Shown: positions 8,593-18,411, counted from the first letter of the stretch. The stretch is 42,293 nucleotides of DNA from Eubacterium sp. (GCA_017459345.1 JAFUDC010000119.1:1-42293); one strand, 5' to 3'. The notes: generated by a model not told the origin, from the sequence alone. Program-made: numbers and translations.

Positions 8593-9021
8593 TTATTCTT
8601 CTGCATTCGCCCGTATGGTGGGCTCACCCAGGCGGGTAATGTAATCGGTATTCACATAACCCTTGTAGCCTGCACTTTCCCCCGTGGTTACCTCAACATA
8701 TGCGTAATTGGTATTATCCACATAATTAATAATCTCCATATGGGTCATAGGGGGAAGCCCGGCGATTTCTTTTGCTGATGAGTTGGGACTCTCCCTGAGA
8801 GTCAGCGACTTGTACACATCCGCGATGTAGGTATCCGTACTTTTTTCCTCCTCAGTCGTCTCCGCTTCTGCCGCCGCAGTATCCTCCACGGAGGAAGGGA
8901 GCTCGATGGAAGCCATGGCTCTGCGGCTGGGCAGGGCAAAATAGAAAAAGGTAAATCCGCTGACGACTAAGCCCGCGATGACGATGACGCAGGCGAGAAA
9001 CAATAAAGTTCTTTTGATCAT
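8593..9021 (-). CDS. Membrane-anchored SH3-domain protein
   Basis: 142-aa protein with one N-terminal membrane segment (residues about 5-28), an Ala/Glu/Thr-rich linker (about 45-65) and a bacterial SH3-like domain (about 66-132: SLTLRESPNSSAKEIAGLPPMTHMEII... GYKGYVNTDYI). Such domains often bind cell-wall peptides. No catalytic domain is attached, so the exact role is unknown; a cell-envelope adaptor is plausible. Start at ATG 9021 after AAGGAG; upstream in-frame starts lack a ribosome site. It is divergent from the ileS leader. Confidence 0.75.
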   Translation of the reverse strand: MIKRTLLFLACVIVIAGLVVSGFTFFYFALPSRRAMASIELPSSVEDTAAAEAETTEEEKSTDTYIADVYKSLTLRESPNSSAKEIAGLPPMTHMEIINYVDNTNYAYVEVTTGESAGYKGYVNTDYITRLGEPTIRANAEE

Positions 9022-9145
9022 AATAACTCCTTTATTAATAATGTGAAATATGATGATATATGTTGAGGAACATTTCATAGGCGTGACAGAGTTTCTCACT
9101 GGTCAATAGTATATCATCATATTCATACAATTACAAAGAATTTAT

Positions 9146-9174
9146 TTGACATTTTCATGACGATAGGTTATGAT
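9146..9174 (+). promoter_or_regulatory. SigmaA promoter of the ileS leader
   Basis: TTGACA (9146-9151), exactly 17 bp, TATGAT (9169-9174). The predicted start is near 9181, giving a leader of about 300 nt, the right size for a T-box. Confidence 0.85.
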
Positions 9175-9180
9175 GGTATC

Positions 9181-9475
9181 TGTTGTTAAAAACGCAGACG
9201 AAGACAGTAGGCTTTTTTCGAACGCCCCAGTGAGGTGGAGACAGTGGGAACCCGCCGCCAGTAGAGATCAGCTGAACATCCCTTCCGAGTTGCATGGCTG
9301 AATCAGTGCGTGTTTCCATGATCCTGACTCCAGGGTAAGGATTGGGCAGACCGCTCATGTAGTAAGCGATGTCGGCTTCTCACCGTTAACAGAGAGACAT
9401 ATGATGGTATGTAAAGGTGGTATAATGATTGCATTGAGGCTTTCATCCGTTTACGGATGGGAGTTTTTTTATATT
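9181..9475 (+). ncRNA. T-box riboswitch (Ile) upstream of ileS
   Basis: A leader that should sense uncharged tRNA-Ile and allow ileS transcription. Visible parts are the AGTA bulge region (GACAGTAGG), a distal stem-I loop like other T-boxes (CAGTGAGGTGG...CAGTGGGAA), the specifier ATC at 9267-9269 in the usual context before GCTGAACATCCC, and the T-box bulge TGGT at 9418-9421 in AAAGGTGGTATAATG. TGGT matches the ACCA end of tRNA-Ile (discriminator A). The second half of the T-box departs from the consensus (TAATG where CCGCG is usual), so the antiterminator may be atypical. Confidence 0.78.
9441..9468 (+). terminator. T-box attenuator terminator
   Basis: TTTCATCCG pairs with CGGATGGGA (core CATCCG/CGGATG, loop TTTA) followed by seven T. 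It sits just before the ileS ribosome site (AGGAGG at about 9478), as expected for the OFF structure of the T-box. Confidence 0.85.
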
Positions 9476-9488
9476 AAGGAGGTACAAA

Positions 9489-12400
9489 ATGTACAAAAAA
9501 GTTCCGACCAGCCTGAACTTTGTGGACAGGGAGAAGGAAACCGTAAAGTTCTGGAATGATCATGACATTTTTAAGAAGAGTATTGAATTAAGAGAGGGCG
9601 ACCCGGTCTATACATTTTATGACGGTCCGCCTACAGCCAACGGCAAGCCCCATATCGGCCATGTTCTGACCCGCGTCATCAAGGATATGATTCCCCGCTA
9701 TAAGACCATGAAGGGCTGCATGGTTCCGAGAAAGGCCGGCTGGGATACTCACGGTCTCCCTGTGGAGCTTGAGGTGGAGAAGGCACTGGGCCTTGACGGA
9801 AAAGAACAGATAGAAGAATATGGTCTTGACCCCTTCATCAGCAAATGTAAGGAGTCCGTATGGAAGTACAAGGGCATGTGGGAGGATTTCTCCGGCACCG
9901 TGGGCTTCTGGGCTGATATGGACGATCCTTATGTAACCTATCATGATGATTTTATCGAGTCCGAGTGGTGGGCGCTGAAAACCATCTGGGATAAGGGACT
10001 GCTCTACAAGGGCTTTAAGATCGTGCCCTACTGCCCCAGATGCGGAACCCCCCTGTCATCCCACGAGGTAGCCCAGGGCTACAAGCAGGTCAAGGAGCGG
10101 TCCGCCGTGGTTCGCTTTAAGGTGGTGGGAGAGGATGCTTACTTCCTGGCCTGGACCACAACTCCCTGGACTCTGCCCTCCAATACTGCCCTGTGTGTGA
10201 ATCCCGATGACACTTACTGCAAAGTTAAGGCTGCTGACGGGTATACTTACTACATGGCTGAGGAACTTTTGGAAACCGTGCTCGGCAAGCTTGCCAAAGA
10301 GGACAGTCCGGCTTATGAGATCCTTGAGACCTTTAAAGGCACAGACCTTGAATATAAAGAATACGAGCCTCTTTTTGCCGCCACAGGAGAGGCAGCAGCA
10401 AAGCAGCATAAGAAGGCACATTATGTGACATGTGATGGCTATGTAACCATGTCCGATGGTACCGGCATCGTTCATATCGCTCCGGCTTTCGGTGAGGATG
10501 ACTCCCGGGTGGGCAGAGACTATGACCTTCCCTTCATCCAGTTTGTAAACACCAAGGGAGAGATGACGGAGGAGACACCTTTTGCAGGGCTCTTTGTGAA
10601 GGATGCAGATCCGAAGATCCTGGTGGATCTTAGTGAGCGGGGTCTTCTCTTTGATGCGCCTAAGTTTGAACATGACTATCCCTTCTGCTGGAGATGTGAC
10701 ACCCCCCTGATCTACTATGCAAGAGAGTCCTGGTTTATCAAGATGACGGCGGTGAAGGATGACCTGATCCGCAACAACAATACCATCAACTGGATTCCAA
10801 AGACCATCGGGACCGGCCGCTTCGGAGACTGGCTGGAGAACATCCAGGACTGGGGTATTTCCCGTAACCGCTACTGGGGCACACCTTTAAATGTCTGGGT
10901 TTGTGACGGCTGCGGCCACATGGATGCCATCGGAAGCAGAGAAGAGTTAAAAGAGAAGACCGGCAGGGAAGATGCTCTTACCGTGGAGCTTCACAGACCT
11001 TATATCGATGAATTTACCATGACCTGTCCGGAATGCGGCGGCACCATGCACCGGGTGCCGGAGGTGATTGACTGCTGGTTTGATTCCGGAGCCATGCCCT
11101 TTGCCCAGCACCACTATCCTTTTGAAAATAAAGACAAATTTGAGCAGCAGTTCCCGGCCCAGTTTATCTCTGAGGCCGTTGACCAGACCAGAGGCTGGTT
11201 CTACTCTCTGCTTGCTGAGTCCACCCTCCTCTTTAACAAGGCCCCCTTCGAGAATGTCATCGTTCTCGGTCATGTCCAGGATGAGAACGGACAGAAGATG
11301 AGCAAGAGTAAAGGAAATGCTGTAGATCCCTTTGATGCCCTGGCCCGGCATGGAGCGGATGCCATCCGCTGGTATTTCTACTCCAACTCGGCCCCCTGGC
11401 TGCCTAACCGCTTCCATGCGGATGCTGTCACCGAGGGCCAGCGCAAGTTCATGGGAACCCTCTGGAACACCTAGGCATTTTATGTATTATACGCGGATAT
11501 TGACGAGTTTGATCCTACAAAGTACAGTCTGGAATACGACAAGCTGTCCGTCATGGACCGCTGGCTGCTTTCCCGCTTAAACAGTGCCGTGAAAGCCGTG
11601 GATGACCATCTGGCCAGTTACCGGATTCCGGAGACCTGCAAGGTTCTGCAGAATTTCGTGGATGATATGAGCAACTGGTACGTCCGCCGCTGCAGGAACC
11701 GCTTCTGGGCCAAGGGCATGGAGCAGGATAAGATTAACGCCTATATGACTCTGTATACCACCCTGGTAACCATTGCCAAGGCTGCCGCCCCCATGGTGCC
11801 CTTCATCACAGAGGATATCTATCAGAACCTGGTCCGCACAGTAGATAAAACTGCACCGGAGAGCATCCACCTGTGCAGCTTCCCGGAGGTTATGGAAGCC
11901 TGGATCAATCCGGAGCTTGAAAAAGATATGGCAGAGGTATTAGACATCGTTGTTCTTGGCCGTGCCGCCAGAAATACCTCAGGCATCAAGAACCGCCAGC
12001 CTATCGGGAAGATGTTTGTCAGCGGAGCTGCAGAGCTGAACGATTATTATAAAGAAATCATCGAGGAAGAGCTGAACGTGAAATCCGTGGAGTTTTCTGA
12101 TGATGTCTCTGATCTTACCAGCTATTCCTTTAAGCCCCAGCTTCGTATCCTTGGACCAAAGTACGGGAAGCTCTTAGGCAAGATCAGCAAGACCCTGGCA
12201 CAGATTGATGGAAATGTCGCAAAAAAACAGTTAGACAGCGAAGGGGCTTTGACAATCGACGTCGATGGTGATAAGATAAGCCTCGTGCCTGAAGAGCTCC
12301 TGATTGATATGACCCAGAAGGAGGGCTATGTTTCCCAGGCAGACCGGGGTGTCACTGTCGTTCTTGATACCAACCTCACCGATGAGCTCATCGAAGAAGG

Positions 12401-12644
12401 TTTCGTGAGGGAAATCATCAGCAAGGTGCAGACCATGCGCAAGGAGGCCGGCTTTGAAGTGACAGACCACATCAGACTGGGTGTGGCGGGCAATGACAAG
12501 ATAGCCGGCATTATGAAGAATAATGAAGAGACGATTAAGAGGGATGTCCTTTGCGACACCTTTGGAGAGACCGGTGATGGAGGATACTCCAAGGAGTGGA
12601 ACATCAACGGAGAAAAGGTGACTCTGAGTGTGGAGAGATTATAA
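9489..12644 (+). pseudogene. ileS: Isoleucyl-tRNA synthetase with an in-frame TAG
   Basis: Charges tRNA-Ile. It reads as one 1051-codon gene of the long, eukaryote-like IleRS class: HIGH motif PHIGH at residues 54-58, CP1 editing domain about 190-400, KMSKS at 603-607, and an anticodon-binding domain from about 690. Codon 662 (11472-11474) is TAG where IleRS proteins have Tyr (LWNT-Tyr-AFYVLYADID). No frameshift occurs and the frame continues cleanly to a TAA. As read, translation stops after 661 residues, keeping the catalytic core but losing the anticodon-binding domain. ATG 11553 could start the second part, but no ribosome site precedes it. A single-base sequencing error is the simplest explanation; suppression, a split enzyme or a second ileS elsewhere are alternatives. 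Confidence 0.85.
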
Positions 12645-12704
12645 GTATTGTTCTGCACTTAGCAGGCATGGATTATTAATCAGCTAACCAGGAGGATTAT
12701 AACA

Positions 12705-15143
12705 TTGGTTAAGAAAAAGACATTTAACAAGAAACATTTCAAAAAAGAGGTGGAGTCCAACGCCCGCCTGCTCTTCCGCCGCAATCTGGATGAGTGCGAT
12801 ATGCAGCAGGTATACCAGGCAGTGGCCTTCTCCATCAAGGATGATATCATTGACAACTGGATTGCCACCCATAAGGCCTTTGACCGCGAGAACAAGAAGA
12901 TTGTCTACTACATGTCCATGGAGTTTCTGATGGGAAGAGCCCTGGGCAACACCATGATCAACCTGACCTGCTATGATGAGGTCAGGGAAGCTTTAGAGGA
13001 GATGGGCTTTGACCTTAATGTGATTGAGGACCAGGAGCCGGATGCCGCCCTGGGCAACGGCGGTCTCGGCCGTCTGGCCGCCTGCTTTCTGGATTCCCTG
13101 GCAACACTTGGCTATCCGGCCTACGGCTGCGGAATCCGCTACCACTACGGTATGTTCAAGCAGAAGATCAAAGACGGTTTCCAGGTGGAAAAACCCGATG
13201 ACTGGCTCAAGAACGGCAATCCACTGGAGATCAAGAGGGATGAGTATACCCAGATCGTCAAGTTCGGCGGCTATGTGGATGTGGAGACCGGTGAAAACGG
13301 CAAGCCCAAATTCGTCCAGAGAGGCTACCGTGCTGTTCGTGCCATCCCTTATGACATGCCTATCGTGGGCTATGGCAACAATTTTGTCAACACCCTTCGT
13401 ATCTGGGATGCGGAAGCGGAGAACACCTTCAACCTGGAGTCCTTTGACAAGGGTGAGTATGAGAAGGCTGTTGAGGAGGCCAACCTGGCGAGGAACCTTA
13501 CTGAGGTTCTCTATCCCAATGACAACCACATGTCCGGCAAGGAGCTGCGCTTAAAGCAGCAGTACTTCTTTATCTCTGCCTCCGTGCAGAGGGCTGTGGC
13601 CAAGTATAAATCTATTCACAGTGATATCCGCAAGTTCTACGAGAAGGTTTCCTTCCAGCTCAATGACACCCATCCGACGGTGGCGGTGGCAGAGCTTATG
13701 CGAATCCTGGTAGATGAGGAAGGACTGGAGTGGAACGAGGCCTGGGAGATTACCACAAAGACCTGTGCCTACACCAACCATACCATTATGGCGGAGGCCC
13801 TGGAGAAATGGCCCATCGAGCTTTTTTCCAGACTTCTTCCCCGTGTATATCAGATCATTGAGGAGATCAACCGCCGCTTTGTGATCGAGATCCAGGCCAA
13901 CTACCCGGGCAACCAGGATAAGATCCGCACCATGGCTATTCTTTATGACGGACAGGTCCGCATGGCCAACCTGGCCATTGCCGGCAGCTTCTCGGTAAAC
14001 GGCGTGGCAAGACTCCACACGGAGATTCTGGAGAAGAGGGAGCTTAAGGACTTCTATGAGATGGCTCCTTATAAATTCAACAATAAGACCAACGGCATTA
14101 CCCAGAGGAGATTCCTTCTCCACGGCAACCCTCTGCTGGCTTCCTGGGTGACTGACAAGATCGGAGATGAGTGGATCACTGATCTCTCCCATATCAGCAA
14201 GCTGAATATGTTCGTGGATGATGCCAGATATCAGCATGAATTCATGAACATCAAGTACCAGAACAAGGTTCGTCTGGCCAGGTATATCAAGGAGCATAAC
14301 GGGATTGATGTGGATCCACGGTCCATCTTTGACTGCCAGGTGAAGAGACTGCATGAGTATAAGCGTCAGCTCATGAATATTCTTCATGTCATGTATCTCT
14401 ACGGACAGCTCAAGGAGCATCCGGACATGGATATGGTTCCCAGAACCTTCATCTTCGGGGCCAAGGCAGCGGCAGGCTACCATACCGCCAAGCTTACCAT
14501 CAAGCTGATCAACAGCGTGGCGGACAAGATCAACAATGATCCGTCCATTAACGGGAAGATCAAGGTCGTGTTTATCGAAGACTACCGTGTTTCCAATGCC
14601 GAGCTGATCTTTGCCGCAGCAGATGTCAGCGAACAGATTTCCACCGCTTCCAAGGAGGCTTCCGGAACCGGCAACATGAAGTTCATGTTAAACGGGGCGG
14701 TTACACTGGGTACCATGGATGGGGCCAATGTAGAAATCGTGGAAGAGGTTGGTCAGGAGAATGCCTTCATCTTCGGAATGTCTGCAGAAGAGGTTATGGA
14801 GTACGAGAGAAACGGCAGCTATTATCCGAGAGACATCTATAACAATAATGAGGATGTCAGAAAGGTTCTCACCAGACTCATTGACGGATTCTACTCACCG
14901 GAGAATCCGGAACTCTTCCGGGATCTTTACAATGCCCTTCTGGATAAGGATATGTATTTTATCCTCAGGGATTTTGATGCCTATAAGGAGGCACAGCAGC
15001 GGGTGGATGCCGCCTACCGTGATGAGGCCGGCTGGGCCCGCATGGCTATGCTGCAGACCGCCAATTGCGGTAAATTCTCTTCCGACAGGACCATCCAGGA
15101 TTACGTGGATGATATCTGGAAGCTGGAGAAAGTAACAGTATAA
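12705..15143 (+). CDS. glgP: Glycogen/alpha-glucan phosphorylase
   Basis: 812-aa family 35 glucan phosphorylase that releases glucose-1-phosphate from glycogen or maltodextrin. The PLP-binding segment EASGTGNMKFMLNG places the cofactor lysine at residue 659; ALGNGGLGRLAACFLDSLAT and the glucose-binding loop regions are intact. Start is TTG 12705 with AGGAGG upstream. It lies alone between ileS and a strong terminator, with no other glycogen genes in view. Confidence 0.95.
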   Translation: MVKKKTFNKKHFKKEVESNARLLFRRNLDECDMQQVYQAVAFSIKDDIIDNWIATHKAFDRENKKIVYYMSMEFLMGRALGNTMINLTCYDEVREALEEMGFDLNVIEDQEPDAALGNGGLGRLAACFLDSLATLGYPAYGCGIRYHYGMFKQKIKDGFQVEKPDDWLKNGNPLEIKRDEYTQIVKFGGYVDVETGENGKPKFVQRGYRAVRAIPYDMPIVGYGNNFVNTLRIWDAEAENTFNLESFDKGEYEKAVEEANLARNLTEVLYPNDNHMSGKELRLKQQYFFISASVQRAVAKYKSIHSDIRKFYEKVSFQLNDTHPTVAVAELMRILVDEEGLEWNEAWEITTKTCAYTNHTIMAEALEKWPIELFSRLLPRVYQIIEEINRRFVIEIQANYPGNQDKIRTMAILYDGQVRMANLAIAGSFSVNGVARLHTEILEKRELKDFYEMAPYKFNNKTNGITQRRFLLHGNPLLASWVTDKIGDEWITDLSHISKLNMFVDDARYQHEFMNIKYQNKVRLARYIKEHNGIDVDPRSIFDCQVKRLHEYKRQLMNILHVMYLYGQLKEHPDMDMVPRTFIFGAKAAAGYHTAKLTIKLINSVADKINNDPSINGKIKVVFIEDYRVSNAELIFAAADVSEQISTASKEASGTGNMKFMLNGAVTLGTMDGANVEIVEEVGQENAFIFGMSAEEVMEYERNGSYYPRDIYNNNEDVRKVLTRLIDGFYSPENPELFRDLYNALLDKDMYFILRDFDAYKEAQQRVDAAYRDEAGWARMAMLQTANCGKFSSDRTIQDYVDDIWKLEKVTV

Positions 15144-15203
15144 TATCCGCCTCCTGACAGTAAAACAGCAAAGAGGATTTACAAGTATATAGTGGAACAA
15201 AAG

Positions 15204-15237
15204 AAAGCAGGTGTATCTAAATACATCTGCTTTTTTT
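15204..15237 (+). terminator. Terminator after glgP
   Basis: AAAGCAGGTGTAT pairs with ATACATCTGCTTT (13 bp, one G-T), loop CTAA, then a run of T. It separates the housekeeping block from the Pdu regulatory block. Confidence 0.92.
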
Positions 15238-15331
15238 ATGGAAACTATGTTGATTTATACCATATATTCAGTTGAAAAATTATTCATTTTTTCCGAAGAA
15301 TAAAAAAAATTTGTAAATCGACGATAATAAA

Positions 15332-15360
15332 TTGCTTTTTTTCTCAAAAACGATTAGAAT
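15332..15360 (+). promoter_or_regulatory. Likely promoter of the Pdu regulatory block
   Basis: TTGCTT (15332-15337), 17 bp, TAGAAT (15355-15360) in an AT-rich 150-bp gap, 33 bp upstream of the corrinoid protein start. Moderately good SigmaA match. It would drive the corrinoid protein, the PocR kinase, the response regulator and pduQ. Confidence 0.6.
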
Positions 15361-15392
15361 AATCTCAGAAGAATGCGTACTGGAGGTTTCAT

Positions 15393-16058
15393 ATGGATAC
15401 GATAATTGATGAGATTATTGACTCGTTGAAAAAAGGACAGGGAAAGCGCATTACGAATCTTGTCAAGATGGCACTTGATGAAGGCATTTCTTCCCAGTCC
15501 ATTGTGGAGGATGGATTCCTGGCAGGGATGAGCCAGGTAGGAGATACCTTCCGCAACCAGGAGGTGGGTGTTCCGGAAATCTTAAGCGTGACCAGGGCTC
15601 TTGACCAGGGGGTGGAATCTCTCCGCAGGTATACCGGGGGAAGCGGTGTCAAGGAGGTAGGTACTGTTGTCCTTGGTACCATGAGAGGAGACATGCATGA
15701 TATCGGCAAGAACCTGGTGAAGATGATGATGGAGAGCAAGAATATCCGGGTCATCGATCTCGGTGTGGATGTGAGCCCTGCCCGCTTCTACGAGGAGGCT
15801 ATGGCCAGCCATGCTCAGATCGTCTGCATGAGCGGGATTCTCTCCCAGTCCGCCGGAGACATGAAGGCTGTGATTGAGGAATTTGAGGACAAGGGAGACC
15901 GGGATCGGGTTTACTTTATGGTGGGCGGCTATTTCCTTGACGAGGAAAAGGCGGTGAGAATCGGTGCGGACTGCTACACGGAAGATGCCTGTGAGTGCGC
16001 AGAGAAGGCCTACCAGTATCTTACAAAGAAAGAGAAAAAGAGAAGAAAAAAACAGTGA
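15393..16058 (+). CDS. Stand-alone corrinoid (B12)-binding protein
   Basis: 221-aa protein like the corrinoid subunits MtaC/MttC: a helical cap domain (residues about 1-85, with MSQVGDTFRNQEVGVPEIL) and a Rossmann-like B12 domain (about 88-210). The cobalt-binding motif D-M-H-D-I-G is at 100-105 with His102, followed by a serine loop (MSGILSQS) and a nucleotide-tail segment (GGYFLDEEKAVRIGAD), so binding looks intact. The C-terminus is strongly basic (KKEKKRRKKQ). No methyltransferase or reactivase gene is near; it is the first gene of the operon encoding the PocR kinase and regulator. A B12-sensing or B12-delivery role is inferred, with a methyl carrier for a distant enzyme as the alternative. 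Confidence 0.85.
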   Translation: MDTIIDEIIDSLKKGQGKRITNLVKMALDEGISSQSIVEDGFLAGMSQVGDTFRNQEVGVPEILSVTRALDQGVESLRRYTGGSGVKEVGTVVLGTMRGDMHDIGKNLVKMMMESKNIRVIDLGVDVSPARFYEEAMASHAQIVCMSGILSQSAGDMKAVIEEFEDKGDRDRVYFMVGGYFLDEEKAVRIGADCYTEDACECAEKAYQYLTKKEKKRRKKQ

Positions 16059-16081
16059 CCTAAGTATTGGAGGTTTAGGCG

Positions 16082-17308
16082 TTGGCAGATAAGAATATTT
16101 ACATTACAGATGTAGTTGATGTCCAGGAGCTGCAGACTCTGCAGGATAACTGGGCTAAGGCGACAGATCTGGCATTTATAACGGTGGATGTGAACGGGAC
16201 TCCGATCACGGAACAGACGAATTTTACGCCGTTTTGTGAAAAACTGCGAACGATGCCGAGATTCCGGGAACGGTGCTACCACTGTGATGCCTGCGGCGGC
16301 CGCAAGGCTAAGAAATCGGGGAAGGCATATGTCTATATATGCCATGCCGGATTAATCGATTTTTCGATTCCCATTATGATTCAGGGGCAGTTTATCGGCT
16401 CCATCCAGTCAGGGCAGGTGGTAAGCAACCACCTTGATGAACTCAAACCGGTGATGAAGATGTCTGAAGAATGGAAGGAGGATGCAGAGCTTCTTTCCCT
16501 CTATAAACAGGTGACCGCCATGCCTCTTGAGAAGATTCTGGCAGTGGCGCAGACCATCTGTGACAGCTATAATTATACGGTGGAGAAACAGTATGCCAGT
16601 ATCATCGAAAAGGAGCTCAGAGAGAAAGACCTGCGCCTGGTAAAGGAGGAGAAGCTCCGCATCGAGATGGAGAAGTCTTTGAGAGATATTGAGCTTAAGG
16701 CTCTCCACTATCAGATTAATCCCCATTTTCTTTTTAATGTGCTCAACACCATAGGGCGTCTGGCTTTTTTTGAGAATGCCAAGATGACCGAGGATGTGGT
16801 CTATGCATTTTCTGATATGATGCGGTATATTTTAAGAAAGAGTGATAATCCCTTAAGTACTCTCGGTGATGAGATCACCCATGTGCTGAATTACCTGAAG
16901 ATTCATAAGATCCGCCTGGGCAGCAGACTCCAGTACTCACTGGATATCCCTGAAGAATATTACGGGGTCAAGGTGCCGTTTCTGTCCCTGACAACAATCG
17001 TGGAGAATTCCATCAAATATGCGGTGGAAAAGCGGACCAGCGGCGGAACGGTGAAGCTGTCCTCTCATGTAGAGGGAACGGATCTCTATATTGACATCGA
17101 GGATGACGGAGACGGGATGCCGGAAGAACAGATCAGAAGCATCCTCCGGGGAGATGCCTACAAGAAAGAAGAAAACAGTTCGGTAGGAGTTTACAATATC
17201 AATTCCAGGCTGATTCACCATTTCGGACCGGAATATGCACTGCAGATAGAAAGCGGACACGAACCGTCAGACGGCACGAAGGTCACCATCAAGGTGCCTC
17301 TGCCGTAA
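16082..17308 (+). CDS. PocR-domain sensor histidine kinase
   Basis: 408-aa soluble LytS/YesM-type kinase. An N-terminal PocR ligand-sensing domain (about 8-170) contains Cys52, Cys65, Cys68, Cys71 and Cys87 (RCYHCDACGG, YVYICHAGLIDF), a likely metal or redox site. A coiled linker (about 172-203) leads to the phosphoacceptor box INPHFLFN with His215, then a HATPase domain (VENSIKYAV; DDGDGMPEE). No membrane segment, so it senses a cytoplasmic signal. PocR in enteric bacteria and Listeria activates pdu genes in response to 1,2-propanediol; here the PocR domain sits on a kinase and DNA binding is on the next gene. Start TTG 16082 after GGAGG. Confidence 0.9.
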   Translation: MADKNIYITDVVDVQELQTLQDNWAKATDLAFITVDVNGTPITEQTNFTPFCEKLRTMPRFRERCYHCDACGGRKAKKSGKAYVYICHAGLIDFSIPIMIQGQFIGSIQSGQVVSNHLDELKPVMKMSEEWKEDAELLSLYKQVTAMPLEKILAVAQTICDSYNYTVEKQYASIIEKELREKDLRLVKEEKLRIEMEKSLRDIELKALHYQINPHFLFNVLNTIGRLAFFENAKMTEDVVYAFSDMMRYILRKSDNPLSTLGDEITHVLNYLKIHKIRLGSRLQYSLDIPEEYYGVKVPFLSLTTIVENSIKYAVEKRTSGGTVKLSSHVEGTDLYIDIEDDGDGMPEEQIRSILRGDAYKKEENSSVGVYNINSRLIHHFGPEYALQIESGHEPSDGTKVTIKVPLP

Positions 17309-17343
17309 TCGTTTCCAGGTAAGTATAGGAAAGGCATGAAGGC

Positions 17344-18411
17344 ATGTACAAGATATTAATCGTTGAAGATGAAGAACTGGAAAGAACCTCCATCAAGATC
17401 TTCCTGGAGGAGAATCTCCCCGAGGCGGAGATCGTGGGCGAGGCCAAAAGCGGCTATGAGGCCCTGGAGATGATTGAGAATCATGAGATCAACCTGATGC
17501 TGGTTGATATTAATATTCCGGGAATTGACGGCATGGAAGTAATCCGGCAGGCCAGGAGGAAGCTTCCGGAAGCGGTGATCATCATAACCACGGCCTACGA
17601 TGATTTTAACGTGGCTCATAAGGCCATCAAGCTGAAGGTGGATGATTTTCTGTTAAAGCCCATCCGCAAGGAGGTGCTTCTTGACTCGGTCAAGTCCTTT
17701 GCCCACAGGGTTGGGGAGGACAAGAAGACAGACAGGAGTAATAAATTGCTGGCCAAGCTGGAGGTGGAATTAAGAAAGTGCTCTTATAAAGCCTCTATAG
17801 ACATTTTAAGAGAGTACATAGACCAGTTATATTTAGAGTACCGCGATGTGAATGTGATCTCCAAGCGGCTTTCCGAGCTGGCCAAGCTGATCGTGAGGAT
17901 TGCGGAAGAGCTGGGCATCAGCGACACCAATGAGCTGGTGGTTCAGATGGAGAAGCTTAAGATCAAGTATCTCCTCTATAACAACAAGCATGATGCATAT
18001 AACGAGATCATCAAGATGGTGGATATTGTCTTTGACAAGATGAATGTCAAGGGCAAGCTGTCTGATGGCGGCATGAAATCCGTGGTTGACTACATCGAAC
18101 GCAACATCAAGAGGGGCATCAGCCTGGAGGATGTGGCTAACCATGTCAATATTTCTACCTACTATCTCAGCAAGATTTTTAAGAAAGAGATGGGGGTTAA
18201 CTTCATCACCTATGTCACCGACCGTAAGATGGATCTGGCAAAGGAGATGCTGATCAATACCGATATACCGGTATTAAACATTGCCTTGGATCTGGCGTAC
18301 AATGAAGCCAACTACTTCAGTAAGGCCTTCAAAAAGAAGACCGGACTTACGCCGTCTGAGTATAGAGAAAAATACAGAGTTAGAAAGGAGGAGGGTAATG
18401 AAACGGTTTAA
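17344..18411 (+). CDS. AraC-type response regulator (YesN-like)
   Basis: 355-aa regulator: receiver domain (1-120) with acidic pocket EDEE, phosphoacceptor Asp55 (LMLVDINIPG) and conserved lysine in LLKPI; a helical linker (about 125-245); and a C-terminal AraC double helix-turn-helix (about 250-350, ISLEDVANHVNISTYYLSKIF and NEANYFSKAFKKKTGLTPSEYR). It is the natural partner of the PocR kinase and the likely activator of the pdu promoter upstream of 19778. It overlaps the next gene by 14 nt. Confidence 0.92.
   Translation: MYKILIVEDEELERTSIKIFLEENLPEAEIVGEAKSGYEALEMIENHEINLMLVDINIPGIDGMEVIRQARRKLPEAVIIITTAYDDFNVAHKAIKLKVDDFLLKPIRKEVLLDSVKSFAHRVGEDKKTDRSNKLLAKLEVELRKCSYKASIDILREYIDQLYLEYRDVNVISKRLSELAKLIVRIAEELGISDTNELVVQMEKLKIKYLLYNNKHDAYNEIIKMVDIVFDKMNVKGKLSDGGMKSVVDYIERNIKRGISLEDVANHVNISTYYLSKIFKKEMGVNFITYVTDRKMDLAKEMLINTDIPVLNIALDLAYNEANYFSKAFKKKTGLTPSEYREKYRVRKEEGNETV

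Noticed and set aside
11472..11474. Pyrrolysine codon in ileS
   Set aside because: The expected residue is Tyr in an aminoacyl-tRNA synthetase, no pyl gene is in the window, and TAG ends several other genes normally.
15393..16058. Methanol or methylamine methyltransferase system
   Set aside because: Only the corrinoid subunit is present; no methyltransferase, reactivase or transporter adjoins it.
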